Shown here piece by piece: positions 1-8,468 of a stretch of 64,000 nucleotides of DNA. The notes under the pieces were generated by a model. It was not told where the DNA came from. It saw only the letters and a list, made by a program, of their open reading frames with translations, and searched no databases. The stretch is from Micromonospora ferruginea (GTDB taxonomy: Bacteria; Actinomycetota; Actinomycetes; Mycobacteriales; Micromonosporaceae), in contig NZ_CP059322.2 of NCBI RefSeq assembly GCF_013694245.2, forward strand, positions 2,786,001 to 2,850,000, given 5' to 3'. The first letter of the stretch is position 1. Every line of letters starts with the position of its first letter. The position numbers and the translations under genes are program-made.

Positions 1-858
1 GACGTGCCCGCCGGGGACGTCGGGGTGGGCGGCCGGGAGATCGGCTACCTGTTCGGGCAGTACAAGCGGATTACCAACCGGTACGAGGCCGGCGTGCTCA
101 CCGGCAAGGGACTCGCGTACGGGGGCGCGCAGGTGCGGCGGGAGGCGACCGGGTACGGCGCGGTCTTCTTCGCCGAGGAGATGCTCAAGCAGACCGGGGA
201 CAGCCTGGACGGCAAGCGGGTGGTGGTGTCCGGCTCCGGGAACGTGGCCATCTACGCGGTGGAGAAGGTGCACCAGCTCGGCGGCACGGTGGTGGCGTGC
301 TCCGACTCGGACGGGTACGTGCTGGACGAGAAGGGCATCGACCTGGCGCTGCTGCGCGAGCTGAAGGAGGAGCGCCGGGCCCGGCTCGACGACTACGTGA
401 CGCACGTGCCGCACGCGGTCGCGGTCTCCGGTCGTACCGTCTGGGAGGTGCCCTGCGACCTGGCGCTGCCGTGCGCGACGCAGAACGAGATCGGCGGCGC
501 GGAGGCCGCCGCGCTGGTCGCCGGCGGTTGTGTCGCCGTGGTGGAGGGGGCGAACATGCCCACCACGCCGGAGGCGGTGCGGATCCTCGGGCGGGCCGGG
601 GTGCGGTTCGCGCCGGGCAAGGCGGCCAACGCCGGCGGGGTGGCGGTGAGCGCGCTGGAGATGCAGCAGAACGCCAGCCGGGACTCGTGGACGTTCGCCC
701 GCTCGGAGCAGCGGCTGCGCGAGATCATGCGGGACGTGCACGACAGGTGCTGGGCCACCGCCGAGGAGTACGGCCTGCCCGGCGACTACGTGGCCGGCGC
801 GAACATCAACGGGTTCCGGCGGGTGGCCGAGGCGATGCTGGCACACGGTCTGGTGTGA
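1..858 (+). CDS. gdhA: NADP-type glutamate dehydrogenase, 5'-truncated
   Basis: Partial gene: the frame is open from base 1 and the start lies outside the window. About 285 residues remain of the roughly 450 usual for hexameric family I glutamate dehydrogenases. The visible part begins near the end of the catalytic domain, with the Ala-Gly-Asp-Val-Gly-Val-Gly-Gly segment and GYLFGQYKR. It then carries the Rossmann domain (SGSGNVA, then ACSDSDG), GANMPTT, and the C-terminal GGVAVSALEMQQNASR signature. The enzyme interconverts 2-oxoglutarate plus ammonia and glutamate in the cytosol. It ends 88 nt before a separately promoted hydrolase gene. The family call is firm; cofactor preference is inferred from family resemblance. 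Confidence 0.95.
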   Translation, partial: DVPAGDVGVGGREIGYLFGQYKRITNRYEAGVLTGKGLAYGGAQVRREATGYGAVFFAEEMLKQTGDSLDGKRVVVSGSGNVAIYAVEKVHQLGGTVVACSDSDGYVLDEKGIDLALLRELKEERRARLDDYVTHVPHAVAVSGRTVWEVPCDLALPCATQNEIGGAEAAALVAGGCVAVVEGANMPTTPEAVRILGRAGVRFAPGKAANAGGVAVSALEMQQNASRDSWTFARSEQRLREIMRDVHDRCWATAEEYGLPGDYVAGANINGFRRVAEAMLAHGLV

Positions 859-873
859 CCGGTCAGTCAGTGA

Positions 874-902
874 TTGACAGCCCTCGACGTCCGGCCTAGG
901 TT
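874..902 (+). promoter_or_regulatory. sigma-70-like promoter of the secreted hydrolase gene
   Basis: A consensus -35 TTGACA (874-879) is followed after exactly 17 nt by TAGGTT (897-902), a common actinomycete -10 form. The start codon of the hydrolase lies at 947. The sequence match is direct; activity is inferred. Confidence 0.7.
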
Positions 903-930
903 CAGGTCCCTACCGGCCGGTAGGGACCTG
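903..930. promoter_or_regulatory. 28-bp perfect palindrome, probable operator
   Basis: The 28 bases are a perfect palindrome centred on CTACCGGCCGGTAG. It starts directly after the -10 box and covers the expected transcription start, the usual place for a TetR-type repressor site. It could instead act as a hairpin ending gdhA transcription, but no T-run follows. No dedicated regulator gene is adjacent. Confidence 0.6.
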
Positions 931-946
931 TCCCCGGGGAGCAGCG

Positions 947-2335
947 ATGCAGACCTCACCCACCCGCCGGCTGCTCGCCGCCGGCGCCGCCCTCGTGCTC
1001 GCGCTCGGCCTGGCCGGCGCGGCGCCCGCCGCCGCCACCGGCCGCGACGACGGCGGCCAGCCGCTGCCCGGCTACACCATCGTCAACCCGCCGCTGCCGC
1101 CGCTGGTGGTGGACGGCGCCCCGACCACCGTCCGGCAGGGCGTGCACGCACACGCCGGCTACGTCGTCGAGGTCCCGGCCAGGTGGAACGGCGACCTGGT
1201 GATGTGGGCGCACGGATACCGCGGCCAGGGCACCGAACTCTCCCCCGAGACGCCCGCCTTCGACCTGCGGCAGCGCCTGCTGGCCCAGGGGTACGCCTGG
1301 GCGTCCTCCTCCTACGACCGCAACGGCTACGACATCCGCTCCGGCGTGCTGGGCACCCGGTCCCTGGCCGACCTGTTCGCCCGCACCGTGCGGCGGCCGC
1401 ACCGGGTGCTCATCGCCGGCGTCTCCATGGGCGGGCACGTCATCGGCCGCTCGCTGGAGCAGTACCCCGGCTACTACGCCGGCGCGCTGCCGATGTGCGG
1501 GGTGCTCGGCGACCAGGAGCTGTTCGACTACTTCCTCGACTACAACCTGGTCGCGCAGGCGCTCACCGGGGTGCGCGCCTACCCGCCGCCGGCCGACTAC
1601 CTGACCAACGCGGTGCCCCGGATCCAGGTGGCGACCGGGCTGGCCGGCCTCACCCCCACCGGCCCGGACACCACCAACGCGCTCGGCAAGCAACTGCGCG
1701 CGGTCACCGTGAACCGCTCCGGCGGCCCCCGACCGGGCGCCGACGCCGCGTTCGCGGTCTGGAAGGACTTCCTGTTCGGCATCGCCACCACCGACGGCGG
1801 CGACTCCCCCGCGCAGCGCCCCGGGCAGCTCGCCACCAACCTGTTCACCCGCTACACCCCGAACGAGCCGGTGAACCTGAACGCCACCGTGCAGCGGGTC
1901 GCCCCGGAGAACCTGCGCCAGCGGCTGTCGCCGGCCCTGACCGAGGTCCCCCGGATCGCCGGCCGACCGGGCGTTCCGGTGCTCAGCCTGCACGACCTCG
2001 GCGACCTGTTCGTCCCGTTCGGCATGGAGCAGGCGTACGCCCGGGACGTGGCTTGGCACGGGAGGTCCCGGCTGCTGGTGCAGCGGGCGGTGCGGGCCGC
2101 GCAGCACTGCGAGTTCAGCCCGGCCGAGGCCGGCGCCGCCTGGGACGACCTGACCCGCTGGGTGCGCACCGGCAAGCGTCCGGCCGGCGACCCGGTCACC
2201 GACGCGCGGGCGGTGGCGGCGGCCGACTTCGGCTGCCGGTTCAGCGACCCGGCCGCGTGGACCGCCGGCACCGGCACCCGCCGCCTCTACCCGGCCTGTC
2301 AGTCCTCGTCCGTGCCGTACCAGCCGCCCCGGTAG
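947..2335 (+). CDS. secreted alpha/beta hydrolase
   Basis: A 462-residue protein with a classical signal peptide: TRR, a hydrophobic stretch to about residue 24, and an Ala-rich cleavage region near residue 30. The mature part has an alpha/beta-hydrolase nucleophile elbow GVSMGG with Ser160. An acid is likely in the LHDLGDLF segment and a His in QHCEF near the C-terminus. The substrate cannot be named; an extracellular esterase or peptidase-like role is plausible. The start is ATG with GGGGAGC upstream. The 3' end overlaps the convergent DedA gene by 37 nt. The promoter and palindrome directly upstream suggest repressor control. Confidence 0.8.
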   Translation: MQTSPTRRLLAAGAALVLALGLAGAAPAAATGRDDGGQPLPGYTIVNPPLPPLVVDGAPTTVRQGVHAHAGYVVEVPARWNGDLVMWAHGYRGQGTELSPETPAFDLRQRLLAQGYAWASSSYDRNGYDIRSGVLGTRSLADLFARTVRRPHRVLIAGVSMGGHVIGRSLEQYPGYYAGALPMCGVLGDQELFDYFLDYNLVAQALTGVRAYPPPADYLTNAVPRIQVATGLAGLTPTGPDTTNALGKQLRAVTVNRSGGPRPGADAAFAVWKDFLFGIATTDGGDSPAQRPGQLATNLFTRYTPNEPVNLNATVQRVAPENLRQRLSPALTEVPRIAGRPGVPVLSLHDLGDLFVPFGMEQAYARDVAWHGRSRLLVQRAVRAAQHCEFSPAEAGAAWDDLTRWVRTGKRPAGDPVTDARAVAAADFGCRFSDPAAWTAGTGTRRLYPACQSSSVPYQPPR

Positions 2336-3045
2336 ACGGTGCCCGGCCGGGGTGGGGTGCCCGGGTCGGCGGCGGTCCGGCGGGACCGGCGCACCCGGCT
2401 CACCACGAACCAGCCCACCCCGGCCACCACCGCCAGGATGACCACGTTCTGCAGGGTGCCGACGTACGCCTCGACCACGTGCCAGTTCTCGCCCAGCAGG
2501 TAGCCGGCGAGCACGAACGCGGTGTTCCAGATCAGGCTGCCCAGCGCGGTGAAGAGCAGGAACACCGGCACCGGCATCCGTTCCACGCCGGCCGGGATCG
2601 AGATCAGGCTGCGGAAGATCGGGATCATCCGGCCGAAGAACACCGCCTTGACGCCGTGGCGCAGGAACCACGCCTCGGTGCGGTCCACGTCGTCCAGCTT
2701 GATCAGCGGCAGCCGCGCGGCCAGGGCGCGCATCCGGTCCCGCCCGAGCGCCGCGCCGACGTAGTAGAGCGCCAGCGCGCCCAGCACCGACCCGAGCGTG
2801 GTCCAGGCGATCGCGCCGAACAGGCTCATCCTGCCCTGGCTGGCGGTGAACCCGGCCAGCGGCAGGATGACCTCGCTGGGGATGGGCGGGAACAGGTTCT
2901 CCAGGGCCACCGCGAGGCCGGCGCCGGGGCCACCGAGTCGTTCGACCAGGCCGGTGACCCAGCCGACGGGTCCCTCGCCGGCGGGCTCGGCGGCCCGCGC
3001 GGCGCTCACCCGGGGGCCGGCGAGCAGCTGTGCGTTTCCGATCAT
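2299..3045 (-). CDS. DedA-family membrane protein
   Basis: A 248-residue multi-spanning membrane protein with DedA/SNARE-associated features: LENLFPPIPSEVILPLAG near the N-terminus, the FGRMIPIFRSLISIPAG segment in the middle, and at least four hydrophobic helices. DedA proteins are proposed phospholipid scramblases or undecaprenyl-phosphate carriers with roles in envelope homeostasis; the precise job here is unknown. It is divergent from the amidohydrolase gene at 3111 (65 nt between starts) and convergent with the secreted hydrolase. Confidence 0.88.
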   Translation of the reverse strand: MIGNAQLLAGPRVSAARAAEPAGEGPVGWVTGLVERLGGPGAGLAVALENLFPPIPSEVILPLAGFTASQGRMSLFGAIAWTTLGSVLGALALYYVGAALGRDRMRALAARLPLIKLDDVDRTEAWFLRHGVKAVFFGRMIPIFRSLISIPAGVERMPVPVFLLFTALGSLIWNTAFVLAGYLLGENWHVVEAYVGTLQNVVILAVVAGVGWFVVSRVRRSRRTAADPGTPPRPGTVYRGGWYGTDED

Positions 3046-3110
3046 CCGACCACGTTACGGGGCGGATCGACCGACGGCCACGGAAAGCGGCGCCGGTTAC
3101 GCTGCGGTCC

Positions 3111-3803
3111 ATGCGTACGCCGCTGCGGATCGCGGTCGCCCAGCCGCTCACCCGCGCCGAGGACGTCGCCGGCAACGCGGAGCGGCACGCCGCCGCGGTG
3201 CGGGCCGCCGGCACCCGGGTGGTGGTCTTCCCCGAGCTGTCCCTGACCGGGTACGAGCTGGCCGCCGCGCCGCTGGACCCGGCCGACGACCGCCTCGCCG
3301 CGCTGCGGGCCGCGTGTGCCGGGACCGGGACGCTGGCGCTGGCCGGCGCGCCGGTGGCCGGACCGCACATCGCGGTGCTCGCGGTCGACGGCGAGGGCGC
3401 GCGGGTCGCGTACCGGAAGATGTTCCTCGGTGGCGCGGAGCCGCAGCGGTTCCGGCCGGGCCGGGAGCCGGCGGTGCTCGTCGTCGACGGCTGGCGGCTG
3501 GGCCTGGCGGTCTGCAAGGACACCGGGACGCCGGCGCACGCGGCGGCGACCGCGGCGCTCGGCGCGGACGCCTACCTGGCCGGGGTGCTGGAGTCGGCCG
3601 ACGACGCGGCGGTGCCGGACGAACGCGCCCGCCGGGTCGCCGCCGCGCACGGCGTGTGGGTGGCGACGGCGAGCTTCGCCGGGTCGACCGGCGGCGGATA
3701 CGCGCGGGCGGCCGGCGGCTCGGGCGTCTGGTCACCGGCCGGCGTGCCGGTGGCGCGCGCCGGTGCCGCCCCCGGCGAGCTGGTCACCGCCACCCTGCAC
3801 TGA
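3111..3803 (+). CDS. carbon-nitrogen hydrolase (nitrilase superfamily)
   Basis: A 230-residue cytosolic protein with the Glu-Lys-Cys triad of the nitrilase/omega-amidase superfamily: Glu42 in VVFPELSLTGYE, Lys103 in AYRKMFLGG, and Cys135 in LAVCKDTG. It is somewhat shorter than the usual 260-280 residues. The ATG at 3111 was chosen because the family starts directly before the RIAVAQ strand; an upstream in-frame extension to 3030 would overlap the divergent gene's promoter. The substrate is unknown, probably a small amide or nitrile. The enzyme class is well supported. Confidence 0.85.
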   Translation: MRTPLRIAVAQPLTRAEDVAGNAERHAAAVRAAGTRVVVFPELSLTGYELAAAPLDPADDRLAALRAACAGTGTLALAGAPVAGPHIAVLAVDGEGARVAYRKMFLGGAEPQRFRPGREPAVLVVDGWRLGLAVCKDTGTPAHAAATAALGADAYLAGVLESADDAAVPDERARRVAAAHGVWVATASFAGSTGGGYARAAGGSGVWSPAGVPVARAGAAPGELVTATLH

Positions 3804-3841
3804 GGACGGTCGCCCCGGCGCGGCGGAACACGGTGACCTGG

Positions 3842-5275
3842 TCAGCCCTGGTCGCCGCCGCGCAGGCGGTCGTAGGCGTCGAGCAGCTCCCGCAGCGCGG
3901 CGGCGGTGGTCCCGTCGAGCTTGTCGTCGTCGACCGCGTCCTCGATCCGCTCGTGCAGGTCCTCGATCCGCTTGGCCCGCTCCTTCGGCCGGCCCCGGTC
4001 CAGCTCGGTGGCCTTCTTCCGCAGGTCGTCGGCGGTCTTGCGGTCGACCAGCCGGACCGCCTGGGCCCGGTCCAGCAGGTCGGCGAACCGGTCCCGGAGC
4101 TGGCGCGCGGTGACCGGCGCGGGTGCGCTCGCGCGGGTCGGCGTCGGCCGGGCGGCGGCCGGCGGGGCAGCCGGCGGGGCGACGGCGCTCGGGCGGCCGG
4201 TCGGCGTGGCGGTGGGCGCGGCGGTGGGCGACGGACCGGAGCGGCCGTCGAGCACCAGGGCGCCGACGAGCGCGAGCAGCAGCACGACCGCGCCGGCGAC
4301 CAGCGCCCCGGTCAGCCGGTTCGGCGGCACCTCCGCGCGGACGGCCGGTGACGCGGCACGCGCCGGGGGCCGCTCGACAAGCGTCGGCGGATGGGTCGCC
4401 GGGGTCATGGTGGGCAGGATCGCGGTCGGCGGGTCCACCGGGCGTCCCGCGCCCAGCCGGTCGGCCACCTCGGCGGCGGTGGGACGGCGGGACGGGTCCA
4501 CCGCCAGGCAGGCCAGGACCAGGTCGGCGACGTCGGCGGGCAGCCCGGGCACCCGGGGCGGCGGCACCGGCGGCCGGCGGTCGCGCAGCTCGACCACGTC
4601 GTCCCAGCTCCGCACCGGCAGCGGGGGCCGGCCGGTGAGGCTGCGGTAGAGCAGGACACCGAGCGCGTACACGTCGCCGGCCGGGTGGGTCGGGCCGGGG
4701 TCGAGCCGTTCCGGGGCGAAGTACGCCGGGGTGCCGGCCAGCGGCTCGCCGGCCGGTCCGGCCGCCGGGTGCTGCGGGCCGGCCGGCGCGGCGATGCCGA
4801 AGTCGAGCACCTTCGCGCCGGTCTCGGTGAGCATCACGTTGGCCGGCTTGACGTCGCGGTGCACCACGCCGATCCGGTGCGCGGCGGCCAGCGCGGCGGC
4901 GACCTGCCCGGCCGTACGGACCGCGTCCGGCCAGGCCAGCGGGCCGCCGGCGAGCCGGTCGGCGAGCGTCTGACCCTGCACCAGCTCCATCACCAGGTAC
5001 GGCGTCACCACGCCGCCGGGCAGCGTCGCCTCGCCGTAGTCGTACACCTGGGTCACGTGCGGGTGGGTGAGTCGCGCCGCGGCGCGGGCCTCGCGCTGGA
5101 TGGTGGCGCGCAGGTGCGGGTCGGCGGCGAGCCGGCCGGCGAGCGCCTTGACCGCGACCGGGCGGTGCAGCACCTCGTCGTCGGCGCGCCACACCTCGGA
5201 CATGCCGCCGAGCCCGATGCGTTCGCGCAGGACGTACCGGTCGTGCAGCCGGAGGGCGGGACTGAACGGCGACAT
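3842..5275 (-). CDS. membrane-anchored Ser/Thr protein kinase
   Basis: A 477-residue eukaryotic-type kinase. The N-terminal kinase domain (about 12-270) has the glycine loop IGLGGMSEVW, catalytic Lys43 (VAVK), HRDVKPANVML with Asp141, and DFG at 158. A proline-rich linker and one transmembrane helix (VVLLLALVGALVL) follow, then an extracellular Thr/Pro-rich stalk and a charged helical C-terminal region of about 85 residues. No PASTA repeats are present, so the sensor part differs from PknB. The ATG at 5275 was chosen over an upstream in-frame GTG because it directly precedes the kinase fold. Confidence 0.9.
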   Translation of the reverse strand: MSPFSPALRLHDRYVLRERIGLGGMSEVWRADDEVLHRPVAVKALAGRLAADPHLRATIQREARAAARLTHPHVTQVYDYGEATLPGGVVTPYLVMELVQGQTLADRLAGGPLAWPDAVRTAGQVAAALAAAHRIGVVHRDVKPANVMLTETGAKVLDFGIAAPAGPQHPAAGPAGEPLAGTPAYFAPERLDPGPTHPAGDVYALGVLLYRSLTGRPPLPVRSWDDVVELRDRRPPVPPPRVPGLPADVADLVLACLAVDPSRRPTAAEVADRLGAGRPVDPPTAILPTMTPATHPPTLVERPPARAASPAVRAEVPPNRLTGALVAGAVVLLLALVGALVLDGRSGPSPTAAPTATPTGRPSAVAPPAAPPAAARPTPTRASAPAPVTARQLRDRFADLLDRAQAVRLVDRKTADDLRKKATELDRGRPKERAKRIEDLHERIEDAVDDDKLDGTTAAALRELLDAYDRLRGGDQG

Positions 5276-5347
5276 GATGCCCCAGTCTGCCCGGCCGGCC
5301 CCCGCCGACACCAATCCGAGCCCGGTTCGTCCTGGTCCGCTGCCCGG

Positions 5348-6208
5348 TCAGGACTTGCGGGCGACCCCGCCGTACATGCTCACGTCGACCACCGTGGGGC
5401 GCGGCTCGGGCTCGCCGTCGGCACGCCACTCGGCCACCGAGCAGACGCCCGGCTCGACCAGGTCGAGGCCGTCGAAGAAGCGCACGAACTCGTCCCGGCC
5501 GCGCAGGTTGATCACGCCGTGCGGACCGCCGCCGCGGGCGGCCGCCTTCGCCTCGGCGGCGAGGTGCGCCGGCAGGTGGTCGTGGGTGGCGTGCGAGGCG
5601 GCCAGGTAGCTGCCCGGCGGCAGCGCGTCCAGCAGCCGGGTGACCGTGGCGTAGGGGTCGTCGGTGTCCGGCACGAAGTGCAGCACCGCCACCAGCATCA
5701 GCGCCACCGGTCGGGTGAGGTCGAGCGTGCGACGCAGCTCGGGGTGGGCGAGGATCCGCTCCGGGTCGCGCAGGTCGGCGTCGAGGTAGGCGGTGGCGCC
5801 CTCGGGCGTGCTGGTGAGCAGCGCCCGGGCGTGGGCCAGCACGATCGGGTCGTTGTCGACGTAGACCACCCGGGCGCGCGGGTCGACGCCCTGCGCCACC
5901 TCGTGGGTGTTGTCCGCGGTGGGGATGCCGGTGCCGATGTCGAGGAACTGGCGGATCCCCGCCTCGGCGGCCAGGTGCCGCACCGCGCGCCGCAGGAACC
6001 GCCGGTTCTCCTGGGCGCTGAGCCGGATGGTGGGGAACGCGGCGGCCATCGCGTCGCCGGACTCGCGGTCGGCCTGGAAGTTGTCCTTGCCGCCCAGCCA
6101 GTAGTTGTAGCGCCGGGCCGGGTGCGCCACGGACGTGTCGATCCGGTCGGCCGGGTGGCCCGGCTCGGTCGCCGTGCCGCTCGTTTCGCTGGTCAACGCC
6201 GCCTCCAC
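5348..6208 (-). CDS. DUF574-type S-adenosylmethionine methyltransferase
   Basis: A 286-residue protein of the actinobacterial DUF574 (Methyltransf_19) family. It has the hallmark RYNYWLGGKDNF near residue 35, the SAM motif FLDIGTGIPT, and YVDNDPIV, where the acidic residue binds the ribose. A VLHFV segment and a C-terminal SMYGGVARK complete the family pattern. These proteins are abundant in Streptomyces and Micromonospora, but their substrates are unknown. It stands between a kinase and an XRE regulator with no clear operon partner. Confidence 0.88.
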   Translation of the reverse strand: MEAALTSETSGTATEPGHPADRIDTSVAHPARRYNYWLGGKDNFQADRESGDAMAAAFPTIRLSAQENRRFLRRAVRHLAAEAGIRQFLDIGTGIPTADNTHEVAQGVDPRARVVYVDNDPIVLAHARALLTSTPEGATAYLDADLRDPERILAHPELRRTLDLTRPVALMLVAVLHFVPDTDDPYATVTRLLDALPPGSYLAASHATHDHLPAHLAAEAKAAARGGGPHGVINLRGRDEFVRFFDGLDLVEPGVCSVAEWRADGEPEPRPTVVDVSMYGGVARKS

Positions 6209-6289
6209 GACTCGCGCGCCACCGCCGTGGGATGACGTCCGTCCACTGTCACCGGTTCGCGGCCATGGTATCGCCCGCCGGCGCGGCGG

Positions 6290-7177
6290 TCAGGCCGGGT
6301 ACAGCTCGTCGCGGATGCGGGCCAGCAGCTCCCGGGTGCGTTCCGGCGGCGCGGCCTCCACGCACAGCCGCTCCATCGCCTCCGCGTAGTAGTCGAGGTC
6401 GTCGCGCTTGTCGAGGTAGATGGCGCTGGTCAGCTGCTCGATGTAGACGATGTCGGGCAGGTCCTCGTCGCCGAAGCGCAGGATGCTGAACGCGCCGCTG
6501 GCGGCGGCGTGCCCGCCGGCGGTGAACGGGACGATCTGGAGCCGCACGTGCGGCGCGGCGGTCGCCTCGATCAGCGCGTCGAGTTGCTCGCGCATCACCG
6601 CGGGGCCGCCGATCGGCCGGCGCAGCGCCGCCTCGTCCAGCACCGCCCACAACTGCGGTGGGTCGGCGCGGCGCAGCAGCTCCTGACGTTCCATCCGCAG
6701 GTCCACCCGCCGGTCCAGCTCCGCCGGCGCCGCGCCGCGGTGCCCGAGCAGGATCACCTCCCGCGCGTACGCGGCGGTCTGCAGCAGGCCCGGCACGAAC
6801 TGCACCTCGTACGTGCGGATCAGCGCGGCGGCGGCCTCCAGCCCCAGGTAGGACTGGAACCAGCTCGGCAGCACGTCGCCGTAGCGGTGCCACCACCCCG
6901 GGCTGTTGGCGTCCCGGGCGAGCTTGAGCAGCGCGGCGCGGTCCTCCTCCGCCGCGACGCCGTAGAGCGTGAGCAGGTCGGCGACGTCGCGTTCCTTGAA
7001 GCCGACCCGACCCAGCTCCATCCGGCTGATCTTGGATTCGGAGGAGCGGATCTCCCAGCCGGCGCTCTCCCGGCTGACCGCGGCGCCCTCGCGCAGCCGG
7101 CGTAGCTGCGCCCCGAGCAGCATGCGCAGCACCGTCGGACCGCTTGTCGGTCCGCCCTCGACGGGCACCGTCGCCAC
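6290..7177 (-). CDS. XRE-family regulator with DUF5753 ligand domain
   Basis: A 295-residue protein. The N-terminal helix-turn-helix (about 18-75) contains LGAQLRRLREGA, SRESAGWEIRSSESKISRMELGR and a following dimerisation helix. The remainder is DUF5753, with QSYLGLEAAAA, FVPGLLQT and the terminal RDDLDYY region. I chose the GTG at 7177 because it has GAGG about 9 nt upstream and gives the usual family length. A DUF397 gene lies 101 nt upstream on the same strand, the standard actinobacterial pairing (BldB/WhiJ-like systems). It probably controls development or secondary metabolism, by family analogy only. Confidence 0.87.
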   Translation of the reverse strand: MATVPVEGGPTSGPTVLRMLLGAQLRRLREGAAVSRESAGWEIRSSESKISRMELGRVGFKERDVADLLTLYGVAAEEDRAALLKLARDANSPGWWHRYGDVLPSWFQSYLGLEAAAALIRTYEVQFVPGLLQTAAYAREVILLGHRGAAPAELDRRVDLRMERQELLRRADPPQLWAVLDEAALRRPIGGPAVMREQLDALIEATAAPHVRLQIVPFTAGGHAAASGAFSILRFGDEDLPDIVYIEQLTSAIYLDKRDDLDYYAEAMERLCVEAAPPERTRELLARIRDELYPA

Positions 7178-7278
7178 CTGACCGCCCTCGCATCCCGGCT
7201 CCCGACCGGGCGCCCTCCCGGCCGACGAGTAAGCATGCCATGGACCGACAGTGAGGTGAACTCCCCCGGACGGTCTAT

Positions 7279-7536
7279 TTAGTCCCGTGTACGGGACGGC
7301 GGGATCAGGTGGTCGAAGTCCCCGTCCCGGGCACCGAGCACGAACGCCGCGATCTCGTCCACGGTGTAGATCAGCGCCGGCCCCTCCGGGTGGCGGGAGT
7401 TGCGCACCGCGATGCCCCCACCGCCGGGCAGCTCGGCCAGCTCGACGCAGTTGCCGCTGGGATTGCTGCGGCGGCTCTTCAGCCAGCGCATCGGGGGCAG
7501 GTGGGGCACGGGCACGCCGTTGGGGGGCGATTGCAT
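7279..7536 (-). CDS. DUF397 small protein, partner of the XRE regulator
   Basis: An 85-residue protein with the DUF397 pattern: WLKSRRSNPSGNCVELAEL, then GIAVRNSRHPEGPALIYT and a terminal FVLGARDGDFD. Such proteins occur next to XRE/DUF5753 regulators and are thought to modulate or be antagonised by them, in an antitoxin-like arrangement. The ATG at 7536 is preceded by GAAGAAGGAC. A longer upstream in-frame extension is Cys/Arg-rich and unlike the family. Confidence 0.85.
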   Translation of the reverse strand: MQSPPNGVPVPHLPPMRWLKSRRSNPSGNCVELAELPGGGGIAVRNSRHPEGPALIYTVDEIAAFVLGARDGDFDHLIPPSRTRD

Positions 7537-7612
7537 GGGCGTCCTTCTTCGAAGGCCAGCCGAGGCCGCGGGGAGGAGCGGTGGGTGGCGACAGTGTCGA
7601 CTGAGGAGTGAG

Positions 7613-7697
7613 ATGCACGTGCATCTGCTATTGCATCTGCAATGGACTGCGAGCATGATAACCGAACGTACGGTGTGCCGGGTCGCTCACGTTCGGT
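7613..7697. promoter_or_regulatory. cluster of palindromes in the DUF397/GGDEF divergent region
   Basis: The 221-nt gap between the divergent starts at 7536 and 7758 holds three symmetric elements. These are a perfect 12-bp palindrome ATGCACGTGCAT (7613-7624), ATTGCA-N2-TGCAAT (7630-7643), and a 9-bp inverted repeat ACCGAACGT/ACGTTCGGT (7661-7669 and 7689-7697, 19 nt apart). The region is AT-richer than its flanks. These are good candidate operators for the XRE regulator or another protein. Confidence 0.5.
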
Positions 7698-7757
7698 GAC
7701 CCGAACCCGGCCCCCGAGACCGCCCCGCGCGGCCGGGGACTGTGGTGAGGAGGGCGA

Positions 7758-8393
7758 GTGCCGGACCCGATGACCGTCGCCTCCGGCATCTCCGCCGCCG
7801 GCGCGCTGCTCTCCGCCTGGCAACTGCGCCGGCGGGCCCTGCGCGCCGAGTCCGAACTCGAACTGCTCCAGGCCGAGCTGGCCGCCGAACGGCACGCGGC
7901 CAGCCACGACCCGCTGACCGGGCTGCCCAACCGCCGCGCGTTCTTCCGGCTGGCCGCCGCCCTGCTCACCGACCCCGTCGGGCAGCCCCTGGTGGCGGTG
8001 GTGCTCGACCTCGACGACTTCAAGCAGATCAACGACCGCTTCGGGCACGCCGCCGGCGACCAGGTCCTGGTCAGCGTCGCCCAGCGGCTGGCCGCGTTCG
8101 CCGGCAACAACCTGGTGGCCCGCCTCGGCGGCGACGAGTTCGCCGGCCTGCTGGCCAGCCCGACGGCCGACCGGCGCTGGATCGAGCACGCCACCCGCCG
8201 GCTCTACGAGGCGCTCGCCGCGCCGATCCCGCTCGGTGGCCGCAGCATCCGGGTCACCGCCTCGGTCGGGCTCGCCCCGGTCCACGGCCCCGCGCACCTC
8301 ACCGACGCGCTGTGCCGCGCCGACGCCGCCATGTACGAGGCGAAGACGCTCGGTGCCGCCCGCGCGCCCCGCCAACTCGTCGCCGAGCACTGA
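7758..8393 (+). CDS. GGDEF-domain protein, likely diguanylate cyclase
   Basis: A 211-residue protein with a short hydrophobic N-terminus (about 5-21), a helical linker (RAESELELLQAELAAER), and a complete GGDEF domain. The domain has DPLTGLPNRRAF, DLDDFKQIND and the intact signature LGGDEFAG, so c-di-GMP synthesis is plausible. No EAL domain and no obvious RxxD inhibitory site were seen. The start is GTG at 7758 after GAGGAGGGCG. It is divergent from the DUF397/XRE pair and convergent with a MazF-like gene. Confidence 0.88.
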   Translation: MPDPMTVASGISAAGALLSAWQLRRRALRAESELELLQAELAAERHAASHDPLTGLPNRRAFFRLAAALLTDPVGQPLVAVVLDLDDFKQINDRFGHAAGDQVLVSVAQRLAAFAGNNLVARLGGDEFAGLLASPTADRRWIEHATRRLYEALAAPIPLGGRSIRVTASVGLAPVHGPAHLTDALCRADAAMYEAKTLGAARAPRQLVAEH

Positions 8394-8468
8394 CGGTCAC
8401 CCGGCTGCCGGTGGGCCGGCCGGATCAGCGGCCGGCGACGTCCGGCCGCCCCGGTCGGGCCGCCCCGG

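Noticed and set aside
956..3523. A minus-strand open frame of 855 codons over the secreted hydrolase and DedA region
   Set aside because: It overlaps three genes with signal peptide, membrane or catalytic motifs and is compositionally abnormal.
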